Assembly (NCBI GenBank): GCA_024742405.1
Contig: JANSYP010000010.1
Coordinates: forward strand, 1 to 64,000
Source: Paracoccaceae bacterium
Lineage (GTDB): Bacteria > Pseudomonadota > Alphaproteobacteria > Rhodobacterales > Rhodobacteraceae
DNA: 64,000 bases
Direction: 5' to 3'
Part shown: piece after piece, positions 9,247 to 17,482 of the stretch
How positions within the stretch are numbered: position 1 is the first letter of the stretch
Layout of the letters: each line of letters begins with the position of its first letter
The notes under the pieces: model-generated
Database searches by the model: none
Seen by the model: only the letters and a program-made list of their open reading frames with translations
What the model was told of the DNA's origin: nothing
Made by a program: the position numbers and the translations under genes

Positions 9247-9658
9247 TCAGGAGCGTTTGAGCTGAGGCGTCGAGATCGGATCGATCCGGTTGCGCCTGGG
9301 AAAAAGCCAGTCCGCAGGCCGAGCTTCGAGGTAATAGTCGCGCAGAAGCCCAAGCAGGCTCGGCGACAACATCACATGGCGGTCCTTGCTCTGATCGATG
9401 CGGCAAAGCATCCGGCCGCTGTCGATGTCGCCGGTCTTGAGATGCGTGACCTCGCTCGCCCGCAACCCACCGCGATAGGCCACGCTGGAGGCGGCCCTGT
9501 ACCTGAGCCCAGGCCCAGGTGTTGTTTCGAGAATGCGCGTGACCTCCTCGACGCTCAGCACCACGGGGATCTTCTTCGCCGCCCGCTGGTGGCGCATGTG
9601 TCGCTTCATCTCGGGCTTGCGACTGGTGGTCGCGCAAAAGAAACTCGGCACCCTCCAC
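9247..9658 (-). pseudogene. Tyrosine recombinase fragment of an IS91-type element
   Basis: The leftward frame contains the central part of a tyrosine-type integrase: KKIPVVLSVEEVTRILETTP, then GGLRASEVTHLKTGDIDSGR, then DRHVMLSPSLLGLLRDYYLE and WLFPRRN. The arginine of box I is in GLRASEV. The C-terminal half, with the H-x-x-R box and the tyrosine nucleophile, is missing; the frame ends in KRS where the transposase fragment begins. In many proteobacterial IS91-like elements such an integrase gene precedes the Y2 transposase, so both pieces are remains of one element with a deletion across the junction. Confidence 0.75.
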
Positions 9659-9838
9659 CGAGGGCTGCCCGACGCTGAGTGGTTTGCGACCACCCGGCAG
9701 GCCCAGACCGTCGCCGATACTTGGCGCAGGCATTACAACGGGATCCGCCCGCGTGAGGTCCTCGCCATGCCACCCCCGGTGCCTGGGACGATCTAGAGAC
9801 AACCCGAGACCGTGCCTCAAAGGTAGGGGGAGTTTACA
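9659..9838 (+). pseudogene. IS3-family OrfB C-terminal fragment and IS end
   Basis: The rightward frame gives GLPDAEWFATTRQAQTVADT, WRRHYNGIRPREVLAM and PPVPGTI before a stop at 9796. It matches the last part of the IS3-family DDE transposase OrfB (the WRxxYNxxRPHxxL motif). It is followed by AGGTAGGGGGAGTTTACA ending at 9838, a plausible IS3 terminal repeat ending in CA. The left edge coincides with the break in the integrase fragment, so an IS3 insertion followed by deletion probably truncated the IS91-like element. Confidence 0.6.
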
Positions 9839-9851
9839 CGCGGGAAGCTGC

Positions 9852-9959
9852 TCACCCGCGATGAGCCATCGCCTCCGCCAGCTGGGCCCCCTGCGCCGTC
9901 AGCATGTCAACACGGCGCAGCTTCGCGACGATCTCCCCAGGCTTATGTCTCTTTCTCGG
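9852..9959 (-). pseudogene. IS3-family OrfA fragment
   Basis: Thirty-five codons and a stop read PRKRHKPGEIVAKLRRVDML then TAQGAQLAEAMAHRG. This is the N-terminal segment of an OrfA of the same group as the fragment at 3063-3152 (KRYKPAEIVRKLRQVD). No start codon and no continuation are present. The opposite strand of the preceding OrfB fragment shows that the two are not one intact element. Confidence 0.65.
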
Positions 9960-10129
9960 AATGGATCTTCCTTCTCGGCTCAGCCGAAATCACAGGTAGA
10001 TCCGTTCGCTGGGGGCAGGCCAAGGTGCAGGTTTGCATCGCCGTGGTGAAGGGCTACACCGCGCCTTGCTTCCCTGGCACTGCGGCCGTGGAATGACTCT
10101 GTCCGGGGAAAGGGAAGCCTCGGGCGCCA

Positions 10130-10390
10130 ATGGTTTTTTGCAACAGGGCCCTTGTGATCCTGCCCATAATATCGGACGCGTTTGAAGAAACCCGCGCCAT
10201 TCCGCTGACCCAGAGATACTTGGCGGAAATGTGGCGCTTGTCTCGAACTGTCTTCGCCAAACTGGTTGCGGAGTTGGAAGTCTATGGATCGGTTCAACAA
10301 GAATACGGATCACTTGTGGTCCTACCGCAGTGGCGGACCCAGGCACCGGAACGCTCTTTCGCCTTTGCGATCAGTTGCGGAGCGGTATAA
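10130..10390 (+). CDS. Possible Crp/Fnr-type HTH fragment
   Basis: An 86-codon frame contains IPLTQRYLAEMWRLSRTVFA followed by KLVAELEVYGSVQQEYGSLVVLP, which resembles the DNA-binding winged helix of Crp/Fnr regulators (LTQxxLAxxxGLSRxxVSxxLxxLE then a VxxxxGxIxVLD wing). There is no cyclic-nucleotide-binding barrel upstream, so if the reading is right it is a truncated gene. It has no good ribosome site. It sits between IS remains and the PPIase gene. Confidence 0.35.
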   Translation: MVFCNRALVILPIISDAFEETRAIPLTQRYLAEMWRLSRTVFAKLVAELEVYGSVQQEYGSLVVLPQWRTQAPERSFAFAISCGAV

Positions 10391-10415
10391 AATCGCATCA
10401 AACTCCGGATAACGC

Positions 10416-11258
10416 ATGCCTTTTTACAAAGAGCCGTTGTTTCATTTCTTTCTTCTCGGGCTGGCGATTTTTGGTTGGTTTTCTTTTCTCAATCCCGATG
10501 ATCAATCCCGGGCAGATCTAACCCAGATCACCGTTGATGACGTGGATGTCGACCGGCTGATCCTGCAATTCCAGACAACCTGGCGGCGCCCACCGACCCT
10601 GGATGAGCTGACGTCTCTATTGGACGGTTTGGTCCGCGAAGAAGTTCTTGTGCGTGAAGCACGTGAATTGGGTCTTGACCGTGGCGACAGTGTCATTCGT
10701 AGCAGATTGGCCCAGAAGATGAGCTTTCTGACGTTGTCGCTGGCACAATCCGCGGAACCTGAAGACGGGGTGCTGCAGGAGCATCTCAGCGAGAATTCCG
10801 AGCGGTTCCTACGTCCAGGAGAAATCGCGTTTCAACAGATCGGACTTGGACCTGATCCGGGCCCGGAAACCATCGATTCAGCCATTGTCGGGTTAAACTC
10901 AGGGGCGAGTCCGGATGAGTTTGGAGTACCAAGCTTGCTGCCGGCCATGCTTGAACTGACACGCGCACAACAGGTGGATGGCACGTTTGGGCGCGGTTTC
11001 TTTGACGCAATCAGCAGCCTGCCGCCCGGGCAATGGGCAGGCCCGGTCACTTCGGGATATGGCGCGCACATCGTGCGTGTCGATGCAATCCGGCAGCCTG
11101 CAGTGCCCGCGTTCGAAGATGTTCGTGACGAAGTTTTGTTTGATTGGCGGCGCGAACTGAAATCCGAATTGGCCGACGCGCAGATAAACGAGCTGAAGCG
11201 CAACTTCGACATTTCGATGCCTACTCAGGACCAGCTGAGCGAAAGGCTGTCGCAATGA
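10416..11258 (+). CDS. Membrane-anchored peptidyl-prolyl isomerase (parvulin type)
   Basis: The 280-residue protein opens with one membrane segment (about 7-27, PLFHFFLLGLAIFGWFSFL) and continues as a periplasmic SurA/PpiD-like helical region (30-125, VREEVLVREARELGLDRGD) and a parvulin-like domain (about 130-245, RFLRPGEIAFQQIG, DGTFGRGFFDAISSLPPGQW and SGYGAHIVRVDAI). It likely assists folding of exported proteins. The stop overlaps the hupE-like start (ATGA), so the pair is an operon, and the isomerase may serve the soluble N-terminal part of that membrane protein. GC content here is visibly lower than in the surrounding core genes. Confidence 0.8.
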   Translation: MPFYKEPLFHFFLLGLAIFGWFSFLNPDDQSRADLTQITVDDVDVDRLILQFQTTWRRPPTLDELTSLLDGLVREEVLVREARELGLDRGDSVIRSRLAQKMSFLTLSLAQSAEPEDGVLQEHLSENSERFLRPGEIAFQQIGLGPDPGPETIDSAIVGLNSGASPDEFGVPSLLPAMLELTRAQQVDGTFGRGFFDAISSLPPGQWAGPVTSGYGAHIVRVDAIRQPAVPAFEDVRDEVLFDWRRELKSELADAQINELKRNFDISMPTQDQLSERLSQ

Positions 11259-12265
11259 TCCTGCGCCGTTTGCTGGCAGCGCTTTGCATAATGCTGTCGC
11301 CGATGAGCGCCGCGTGGGGGCACGCGCTGGAACCCGCGTATCTCGACATTCGTCATCTTGCGGGCGACAGTTGGCAGGTGTTCTGGCGCAAACCCGATGT
11401 TGCCGGCAAACCGATGACCATCGACGTCAACCTGCCGGACAACTGCTTGCCTACACATGCTCCGGACCCCAGGTTTGACGGTGCAGCCTGGGTCGCTGCA
11501 TGGGTGTCGGACTGTCCCTTAGGTCTGGTGGGGCGAACGGTCGAAATCTCCGGCCTGGAAAGCCAACGTACCGATGCTCTGTTGCGTTTCCAGACACACA
11601 CAGGCGCGACAACCACCGTACGGCTGACGCCAACGCAAACGACATATCTGGTTCCGGCAGAGCCAACCGTGCTCAATGTTTTGACCAGTTACTTCCAGCT
11701 TGGTTTCGAACACATCCTCGAAGGCTGGGATCACCTGCTTTTTGTCTTTGCCCTACTGATCCTGATCCGTGATGTCTGGCGTCTGGTCGGGGCGATAACG
11801 GCCTTTACGCTGGCACATTCGATCACCCTTGCCCTTGCCGCGCTTGGTCATATCTCGATCCCGGGTCCCCCGGTCGAAGCGATCATAGCGCTGTCTATCG
11901 TCTTCCTGGCAATTGAGGTGCTCAAGCGGGACGACGGGCAGAAGCGTTTGTCCGAACGGTCGCCATGGCTGATTGCTTTTGCATTTGGCCTGTTGCACGG
12001 GCTCGGTTTCGCCGGGGCATTGCGCGATATCGGATTGCCTGAAAGTGACGTCCCGGCTGCGCTAGTCGCCTTCAACCTTGGGGTCGAGGCCGGCCAACTT
12101 GTATTTGTTTTGGGCGTCATAGCAATTGGGTCTGTTGTCCGTCTCGCCGTTCCGGTCCTTGCGCGCCAATGGCAACAGGCTTCCAGCGGCCTTAATTCTG
12201 CAATGGGATATGCCATTGGCGGCATGGCGACATACTGGCTGGCGGAACGGCTCGCCTACTTTTAA
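11255..12265 (+). CDS. HupE/UreJ-family membrane protein
   Basis: The 336-residue protein has a signal peptide (to about residue 23, SAAWGHA), a periplasmic domain of about 130 residues with three cysteines, and a C-terminal membrane part with about six to seven helices. The HupE/UreJ signature is present: GFEHILEGWDHLLFVFALL, FTLAHSITLALAALG and FAFGLLHGLGFAG, each with histidines inside helices that may bind metal. HupE proteins are nickel or cobalt permeases; the larger exported version seen here is a separate, less studied branch. The start is the ATG overlapping the PPIase stop. Confidence 0.8.
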   Translation: MILRRLLAALCIMLSPMSAAWGHALEPAYLDIRHLAGDSWQVFWRKPDVAGKPMTIDVNLPDNCLPTHAPDPRFDGAAWVAAWVSDCPLGLVGRTVEISGLESQRTDALLRFQTHTGATTTVRLTPTQTTYLVPAEPTVLNVLTSYFQLGFEHILEGWDHLLFVFALLILIRDVWRLVGAITAFTLAHSITLALAALGHISIPGPPVEAIIALSIVFLAIEVLKRDDGQKRLSERSPWLIAFAFGLLHGLGFAGALRDIGLPESDVPAALVAFNLGVEAGQLVFVLGVIAIGSVVRLAVPVLARQWQQASSGLNSAMGYAIGGMATYWLAERLAYF

Positions 12266-12981
12266 CCGCGGACGCCCGGCGGTCGCGTCAAGATCGGGGT
12301 GGCACGCTCAATAAATCGGAACCCGTTGATTTCATGAAATTTTTGACTGTCGAAACGCTCGACGACCATCGTTGGGCCGAGCTTCTCAAGGTTTTTTGCA
12401 AGTCGAAGGAAACTCCACTCCATGACGAGTCATCAAAACTCTAGAGGGTTTTCTGTCTTGTTGAATCTCAGCCCTGAACATCCAAATGAATGCAAGCGTA
12501 GTCCCACCAGTCAGAAACGTCGACATCCGCGAGTGAGCTCATAGGTTGTCTGCACAAGTCTTTCGAAAGCGAAACGCGCACAGGCTGTATCGGCACAAAT
12601 CACCGGACACCTGCTCCGGCATGATGCCCCAACGGGTTCGCCGCCGTCCCGATCACCATGCTTGATCCGCCTCACGATGCAGAGACTCCTGCGGGCCTCG
12701 CGCTTCATGGGGCCGGTTCGAGCAGACCGGCAAGCTTGGTCCTTCCAGTCCTGGCCAATCACTTCACGTGAAGCCTGAGGGAGGCGGAACAAGATTGCGG
12801 ACGTGGGAGCAATGATGTCTTTTGTGTCGTTGGTCCGCTCAGCAACCGCTTACGGCGGCTTTCTTTCCTTGGCATAGCTTCAAACGGTTTGAACTATTCA
12901 GGTTTGCGCCAGTTGCCGGACCAAATCCGGTCCGGATCATGTCGCATGATCGTCTTGGAGGGCATAAAGGGCTGATTTTTT
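12266..12981. other. Stretch without a supported gene next to tRNA-Pro
   Basis: No gene is supported. The composition is lower in GC (clearly A/T-rich around 12,330-12,480) than the core genes to the right. Leftward frames, for example at 12,511-12,792, have no recognisable motif. The right end carries two inverted repeats described separately. The stretch is the junction between the accessory region and the tRNA gene. Confidence 0.4.
12916..12951. repeat. Two adjacent perfect inverted repeats beside tRNA-Pro
   Basis: CCGGACC (12916-12922) pairs with GGTCCGG (12929-12935) across 6 nt, and GATCATG (12935-12941) pairs with CATGATC (12945-12951) across 3 nt. They lie 31 bp beyond the tRNA 3' end on its downstream side. 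They could act as transcription terminators for the tRNA or be recombinase sites at an island boundary. No T-run follows either stem in the tRNA direction. Confidence 0.55.
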
Positions 12982-13058
12982 TGGTCGGAGTGGCGAGATT
13001 CGAACTCACGACCCCTGCCTCCCGAAGACAGTGCTCTACCAGGCTGAGCTACACTCCG
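12982..13058 (-). tRNA. tRNA-Pro (anticodon CGG)
   Basis: Read leftward, the cloverleaf is complete. The acceptor CGGAGTG pairs with CACTCCG. The D-arm is GCTC/GAGC with the GCCTGGT loop. The anticodon stem CTGTC/GGCAG holds the loop TTCGGGA, giving anticodon CGG. The T-arm GTGAG/CTCGC has the TTCGAAT loop, and an A discriminator is followed by an encoded CCA. The 3' end faces the accessory region at lower coordinates, the usual orientation when an element has integrated at a tRNA 3' end. Confidence 0.95.
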
Positions 13059-13125
13059 ACCGAATGATGTGCGCTTAGACCGCGTCCCGGCGATTTGCAA
13101 GCGCTAGTCCCGCAGCGCCGAGGCG

Positions 13126-14127
13126 TCATTCGTCGGGGCTCTGGCCCTTGAACTTGTTCTGCTGCATGGCGGGCGAGATCCGCGGGTAGGTGCCGGTTTC
13201 GGTTCGGCTTCGGGTGCGCAGGACAGGCTGGTTTTCCGACACGCCTTCCGCGCTTTCACGCCATAGAATGAAGATACCGCTTGCGATGATGACGGCGGCG
13301 CCGAGCACTGTCGCTCCGTCGGGAAGTTCGTCGAAGAGCAGCGCGCCGAAAAGCGTCGCCCAGAGGATCTGCGAGTATTGCATCGGGGCGACCGACCCGG
13401 CCGTCCCGTTGCGGTACGCGTAGATCATCAGCGACATGCCGGCAAAGCCGAAGCACGCGACCAGGGCCGCGGCCCCGAGGTCCTGGATCGGCATGGGCTT
13501 GTAGACGATCGCGAGGCTCGCTCCCATCACGATGACATTGGCAAGCATCGGGTAGAGCAGCAGCACCGCGCTGCGCTCCTCTCGACCGATCTTGCGCACG
13601 ATCACCGAGGCGAGCGCCCCGCCGCAGGCCGCAAAGAGCGCGGCACCATGGGCGAGCGACAGACCCGAGGGCCCCGGGCGCAGCACGATCAGCACGCCGC
13701 AGAGGCCGGCGAACACCGCAATGCGGCGCTGCCAGCCGACCCGTTCGCCCAGCAGCGGGATCGCCAGCAGGGTGATCAGAAGCGGCTGGGTGAAGAGCAG
13801 CGCGTAGACTTCGGTCAGCGCCAGGTTGGAAAAGGCGTAGAATGTGCACGCGCCGGTGCAAACCACAGCGAGCGTGCGCAGCGCCGTCCAGCCGGGGTAT
13901 TTCGGGCGCAGCGTGCCGGGGCTGGCGTTCCCGATCAGGGTCACGTTCAACAGCGGAAACCCGAAGAGAACGCTGAAAAACACAATCTGGGTCGGTGCGT
14001 AGCTCGCGCCCAGGATCTTTACGATGACATCGTGGGTGGCGAAAAGCGCGAAAGCCGCCAGCGCAAAAAGGGGGCCCGAAGGCAGGTTGGCCGGCCGGCG
14101 CATCGCGTCCTCACAGTAAATTCGCAC
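13126..14127 (-). CDS. DMT-superfamily transporter (two EamA domains)
   Basis: The protein of 333 residues carries about ten membrane helices in two EamA repeats (roughly 20-150 and 160-295). Family traits are SGPLFALAAFALFATHDVIV at the start, ALTEVYALLFTQPLLITLLA in the fourth helix region and MQYSQILWATLFGALLFDEL in the second repeat, ending with a hydrophilic tail of about 45 residues. Such proteins export or import amino acids and related metabolites across the inner membrane; the substrate is not evident. It follows leuB on the same strand with about 57 bp between them. Confidence 0.85.
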   Translation of the reverse strand: MRIYCEDAMRRPANLPSGPLFALAAFALFATHDVIVKILGASYAPTQIVFFSVLFGFPLLNVTLIGNASPGTLRPKYPGWTALRTLAVVCTGACTFYAFSNLALTEVYALLFTQPLLITLLAIPLLGERVGWQRRIAVFAGLCGVLIVLRPGPSGLSLAHGAALFAACGGALASVIVRKIGREERSAVLLLYPMLANVIVMGASLAIVYKPMPIQDLGAAALVACFGFAGMSLMIYAYRNGTAGSVAPMQYSQILWATLFGALLFDELPDGATVLGAAVIIASGIFILWRESAEGVSENQPVLRTRSRTETGTYPRISPAMQQNKFKGQSPDE

Positions 14128-14184
14128 CCAGACTGGCGTGATGCGGGCCGTCGGTAAAGCCCGCTTCTCGTGGTCCGGTCGCTG

Positions 14185-15291
14185 CTAGAGGCTGTCGTCA
14201 AGCGCTGCGAGGACCGCCGTGCCCATCGCGGTGGTCGAGACCGGCGTGCTGCCATCCTCACCGATCAGATCGGCGGTGCGCAGACCGTCGGCCAGCACCT
14301 TCTCGACCGCGGCCTCCAGTCGGTCCGCCTCTTCGCCCGCATCGAAGGAATAGCGCAGCGCCATGGCGAAACTCAGAATGCAGGCGATCGGGTTGGCGAG
14401 CCCCTGGCCGGCGATGTCGGGTGCGGAGCCATGCACGGGCTCGTAGAGCGCTTTCGGCCGGCCGTTGGCCATCGGCGCCCCGAGGCTGGCCGACGGCAGC
14501 ATCCCGAGGCTGCCGGTCAGCATCGCAGCGGCGTCCGACAGAAGATCGCCAAAGAGGTTGTCGGTCACGATCACGTCGAACTGCTTGGGCCAACGGCAGA
14601 GCTGCATCGCGCCCGCGTCGGCATACATGTGGCTCAGTTCGACATCCGGATAGTCCTTGTCATGGACCTCCTGCACGACCTCGCGCCACAGGATACCGCT
14701 CTCCATCACATTGGCCTTCTCCATGGAGCAGACCTTGTTGGAGCGTCGCCGGGCCAGCTCGAAGGCGGAGCGCGCCACACGGTCGATCTCGGACTCCGTG
14801 TAGCGCTGCGTATTGATGCCGACGCGCTCGTTGCCCTCGGTGATGATCCCGCGCGGTTCGCCGAAATAGATCCCGCTCGTCAGCTCGCGGACGATGACGA
14901 TGTCGAGCCCGGCCACGACTTCGCGCTTGAGGCTGGAGAAGTCCGCCAGCGCGTCGAAACACTGCGCGGGGCGCAGGTTGGCATAGAGATCCATCTCCTT
15001 GCGCAGGCGCAGCAACCCGCGCTCGGGCTTCACCGAGAAATCCAGATCGTCGTATTTCGGGCCACCGACGGCACCCAGCAGAACCGCGTCCGCTTCCTGC
15101 GCGCGCGCCATCGTGTCGTCATGGAGCGGTGTGCCATGGGCATCATAGGCCGCGCCGCCGACCAGATCCTCGCTCACCTCGAATGCCATGCCGCGCTTTT
15201 CGCCATACCAGTCGATGATCCGGCGCACCTCGGCCATGACTTCGGGGCCGATGCCGTCACCCGGCAGGATCAGCAGAGTGGGCGTGGTCAT
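14185..15291 (-). CDS. leuB: 3-isopropylmalate dehydrogenase
   Basis: LeuB oxidatively decarboxylates 3-isopropylmalate to 2-oxoisocaproate with NAD+, the third specific step of leucine synthesis. The 368-residue length is typical. Diagnostic segments are the start [20 protein letters not shown], the substrate site in [35 protein letters not shown], and the metal/NAD region [20 protein letters not shown] followed by [18 protein letters not shown]. It lies downstream of leuC and leuD on the same strand but separated from leuD by an exported EEP-family gene. Confidence 0.97.
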   Translation of the reverse strand: MTTPTLLILPGDGIGPEVMAEVRRIIDWYGEKRGMAFEVSEDLVGGAAYDAHGTPLHDDTMARAQEADAVLLGAVGGPKYDDLDFSVKPERGLLRLRKEMDLYANLRPAQCFDALADFSSLKREVVAGLDIVIVRELTSGIYFGEPRGIITEGNERVGINTQRYTESEIDRVARSAFELARRRSNKVCSMEKANVMESGILWREVVQEVHDKDYPDVELSHMYADAGAMQLCRWPKQFDVIVTDNLFGDLLSDAAAMLTGSLGMLPSASLGAPMANGRPKALYEPVHGSAPDIAGQGLANPIACILSFAMALRYSFDAGEEADRLEAAVEKVLADGLRTADLIGEDGSTPVSTTAMGTAVLAALDDSL

Positions 15292-15354
15292 GGGCGGGCT
15301 CCTCGATGTCCTGTTGTGGTCTCGGGCAGCGCCTATCGCGCACCCCCCGGAGCG

Positions 15355-16401
15355 TCAAGGCAAGGCCAGATCCACCCAGACGAGCCCATGGCGGAGCAGG
15401 TCCGGCCGTGTCTCGGGTGGCGGCCACAGGATGCCGGATTCCACGATCTGCAGTGTGGCGGCCGGCAGCACGTAGTCGACCCGGAGATATGCAGGGTCGG
15501 TGATGCCGGTCCAGTCGACCGTGGCCTCGGGCGTCCGCGCATCGGCGCGGGGGTAGGGGTCCTGCAAGCGTGGATCGTCGAGCAGATCTCGGATCGCGTC
15601 ACGCCGACCCTCGCCACGCCGCGGATCGACATTGCCGCCCCCGATGACCACCACAGGCGCTGCGGGCGGTGCCATCGGCAGCACACCGTCGAGATAGTTC
15701 TGCCAGAGCCGCAGTTCGTCTGCGTTGCGCAAACCATTCGCATCCTCGGGCCCGTCGAAGACCGGGGGGCTGGCATGGAACGCCAGAAGTTGCAGCCGCC
15801 CGCCGCCCGGAAGGACCAGCGGCACGTCCCAATGGCCGACCGAAGAGAGCCGCTGCGCCGCCTGCGCCTCCGCACTCGGAAACGGCGCACCATCGGCCGT
15901 GAGCGGCAGGCGTGCATCCGGCAGCATTGCCCACAACAGGCCGCTCAGGTCTTGAACCGCGGCCGTGTCGATGGGCAGGCGCGACAGCAGCGCCATGCCG
16001 TTTTGTCCCGCAAAGAGCCCATAACCCTGGGCATCTCGCGGTCCGCGCAGTCGCCCGTCGCCATCGAGGTCGTGCCCGCTGTCCAGCCCGGTGTTGGGGC
16101 GCAGCGCGAAACGGTGGGGATAGGACAGGCCGCGCGCCTCCAGCGTCCCGGCAAAAGCTGTGAGGGCGGCTAGCTCGGCGTCCCAGTCGACGCGCAGCAG
16201 CAACACTGCATCGGCATCGGCGCGCACCAGCAGCTCGGCCACCGCCGCGACCTGTGCATCCTCGCCCGAGGCGATGTCGCGCAGCAGCAGCCCGGGCCCC
16301 TTGCGGTGGAGTTCCGCGTTGAACAGCGCAAGCCGCAGCGCATCTGCTCCGGCCGTCCCTGCCGAAAGGCAGCACAGAAAAAAGAAAAGACCCCGCAGCA
16401 T
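15355..16401 (-). CDS. Exported endonuclease/exonuclease/phosphatase-fold protein
   Basis: A signal peptide (about 1-19, ending SAGTAGADA) precedes an EEP-fold domain covering the rest of 348 residues. Seen are FNAELHRKG near the start, an FHASPPVFDG strand, and LRVDYVLP near the end, which corresponds to the conserved R-x-D-Y of the family. The usual G-D-x-N motif reads GGGNVDP, with the Asp replaced by Gly, and the early metal-binding Glu is not obvious, so catalysis is uncertain. Homologues are phosphodiesterases acting on nucleic acid or lipid phosphates. Its place between leuD and leuB looks like an insertion into the leu genes. Confidence 0.75.
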   Translation of the reverse strand: MLRGLFFFLCCLSAGTAGADALRLALFNAELHRKGPGLLLRDIASGEDAQVAAVAELLVRADADAVLLLRVDWDAELAALTAFAGTLEARGLSYPHRFALRPNTGLDSGHDLDGDGRLRGPRDAQGYGLFAGQNGMALLSRLPIDTAAVQDLSGLLWAMLPDARLPLTADGAPFPSAEAQAAQRLSSVGHWDVPLVLPGGGRLQLLAFHASPPVFDGPEDANGLRNADELRLWQNYLDGVLPMAPPAAPVVVIGGGNVDPRRGEGRRDAIRDLLDDPRLQDPYPRADARTPEATVDWTGITDPAYLRVDYVLPAATLQIVESGILWPPPETRPDLLRHGLVWVDLALP

Positions 16402-16446
16402 CGCCGCAGGGTCTCGTGTTCATGGTTAACGAAGCCTTTCCGCGGG

Positions 16447-17052
16447 TCAGTGCCAGGGCAGATGCTTGGCGAAATGCTCCTCATGGCGATCGACATGATG
16501 GATTTTTTCCATCGTCAGTCCGATCTCGTCGAGCCCGTTGAGCAGGCAGTGCCGTTTGAACGGATCGACTTCGAAACCGATGGTGCCACCGTCCGGTCCC
16601 GTGATCGTCTGGCTTTCCAGATCCACGGTGACCGTGGCATTCGCGCCGCGCTCCGCATCGTCCATGAGCTTGTCGACCTCATCCTGGGGCAGCACGATCG
16701 GCAGGATGCCGTTCTTGAAGCAATTGTTGTAGAAGATATCGGCAAAGCTCGGCGCGATGACGCAGCGGATGCCGAAATCCAGCAGCGCCCAGGGTGCATG
16801 TTCACGGCTCGACCCGCAGCCGAAATTCTCGCCCGCGATCAGGATTTCCGCATTGCGATAGGCAGGCTTGTTGAGCAGAAAATGCTCAATTTCCTGATCG
16901 AGATGGTCATAGCGCATTTCGTGGAACAGGTTCTTGCCCAGCCCGGTACGCTTAATCGTTTTCAGAAACTGCTTGGGGATGATCATGTCGGTGTCGACAT
17001 TGATCAGGGGCAGCGGAGCTGCGACGCCCGTCAGTTTGGTGAATTTGTCCAT
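16447..17052 (-). CDS. leuD: 3-isopropylmalate dehydratase small subunit
   Basis: LeuD pairs with LeuC to isomerise 2-isopropylmalate to 3-isopropylmalate via dehydration. The 201-residue length and the motifs [20 protein letters not shown] and [20 protein letters not shown] are diagnostic of the aconitase swivel domain. The start ATG has a GGGAGAAACAAG-type ribosome site. It is transcribed with leuC and leuB on the minus strand, although about 1 kb with an HdeD gene and an oppositely oriented small gene separates it from leuC. Confidence 0.97.
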   Translation of the reverse strand: MDKFTKLTGVAAPLPLINVDTDMIIPKQFLKTIKRTGLGKNLFHEMRYDHLDQEIEHFLLNKPAYRNAEILIAGENFGCGSSREHAPWALLDFGIRCVIAPSFADIFYNNCFKNGILPIVLPQDEVDKLMDDAERGANATVTVDLESQTITGPDGGTIGFEVDPFKRHCLLNGLDEIGLTMEKIHHVDRHEEHFAKHLPWH

Positions 17053-17182
17053 CTTGTTTCTCCCACGTTGGGGTGGCGGGCTGTCCCGCCTGTGTGAATT
17101 GCAGCGCCTGTCAAACGGCTGATAAACAGGCGCTCTACTGTGTCGTGGCGCGCGGAACGCGCGGCGAAGAAAAGGGGTCCGA

Positions 17183-17458
17183 ATGGCAAGTTACAGTTTC
17201 ACCGTGATGCATGGGCGGCGCGACGCCCATGGTACCTACAGTTTCGAGGCGGCCGACGACCTGATGACCCAGTCGCCGGTCCGGATCATGAAGATGGCCA
17301 TGCAGCATATGGATGAGCAGGCTCATATCGGACATATCGACTACCATCTGTTTTCCTGCCTCAAGGACAAGGAGACCGGCATCGTCACTGCACTTGGAGA
17401 CTTTGTTTTCCATGGCGACGACACCCAGCCTTTCACAGCTCTTATCAACCGCGCGTGA
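17183..17458 (+). CDS. Small protein of unknown function
   Basis: This 91-residue acidic, soluble protein ([20 protein letters not shown], then [20 protein letters not shown]) has no signal peptide or membrane segment and no motif I recognise. The ATG at 17183 has a strong AAAAGGGG ribosome site, and the frame is uninterrupted with core-like codon use, so I take it as real. It is the only plus-strand gene between leuC and leuD; its end is 24 bp from the convergent HdeD gene. Confidence 0.6.
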   Translation: MASYSFTVMHGRRDAHGTYSFEAADDLMTQSPVRIMKMAMQHMDEQAHIGHIDYHLFSCLKDKETGIVTALGDFVFHGDDTQPFTALINRA

Positions 17459-17482
17459 CCCTGTCCCGCAGTGCCTGCCGGC

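Noticed and set aside
12894-13100. Open frames crossing tRNA-Pro on both strands
   Set aside because: Both are known artefacts of translating tRNA genes (for example SVAQPGRALSSGG-type peptide); the cloverleaf is complete and explains the sequence.
14170-16173. A 667-codon plus-strand frame opposite leuB and the EEP gene
   Set aside because: It is an antisense shadow of high-GC coding DNA, with Arg/Gln/His-rich low-information translation and no motif; leuB on the other strand is certain.
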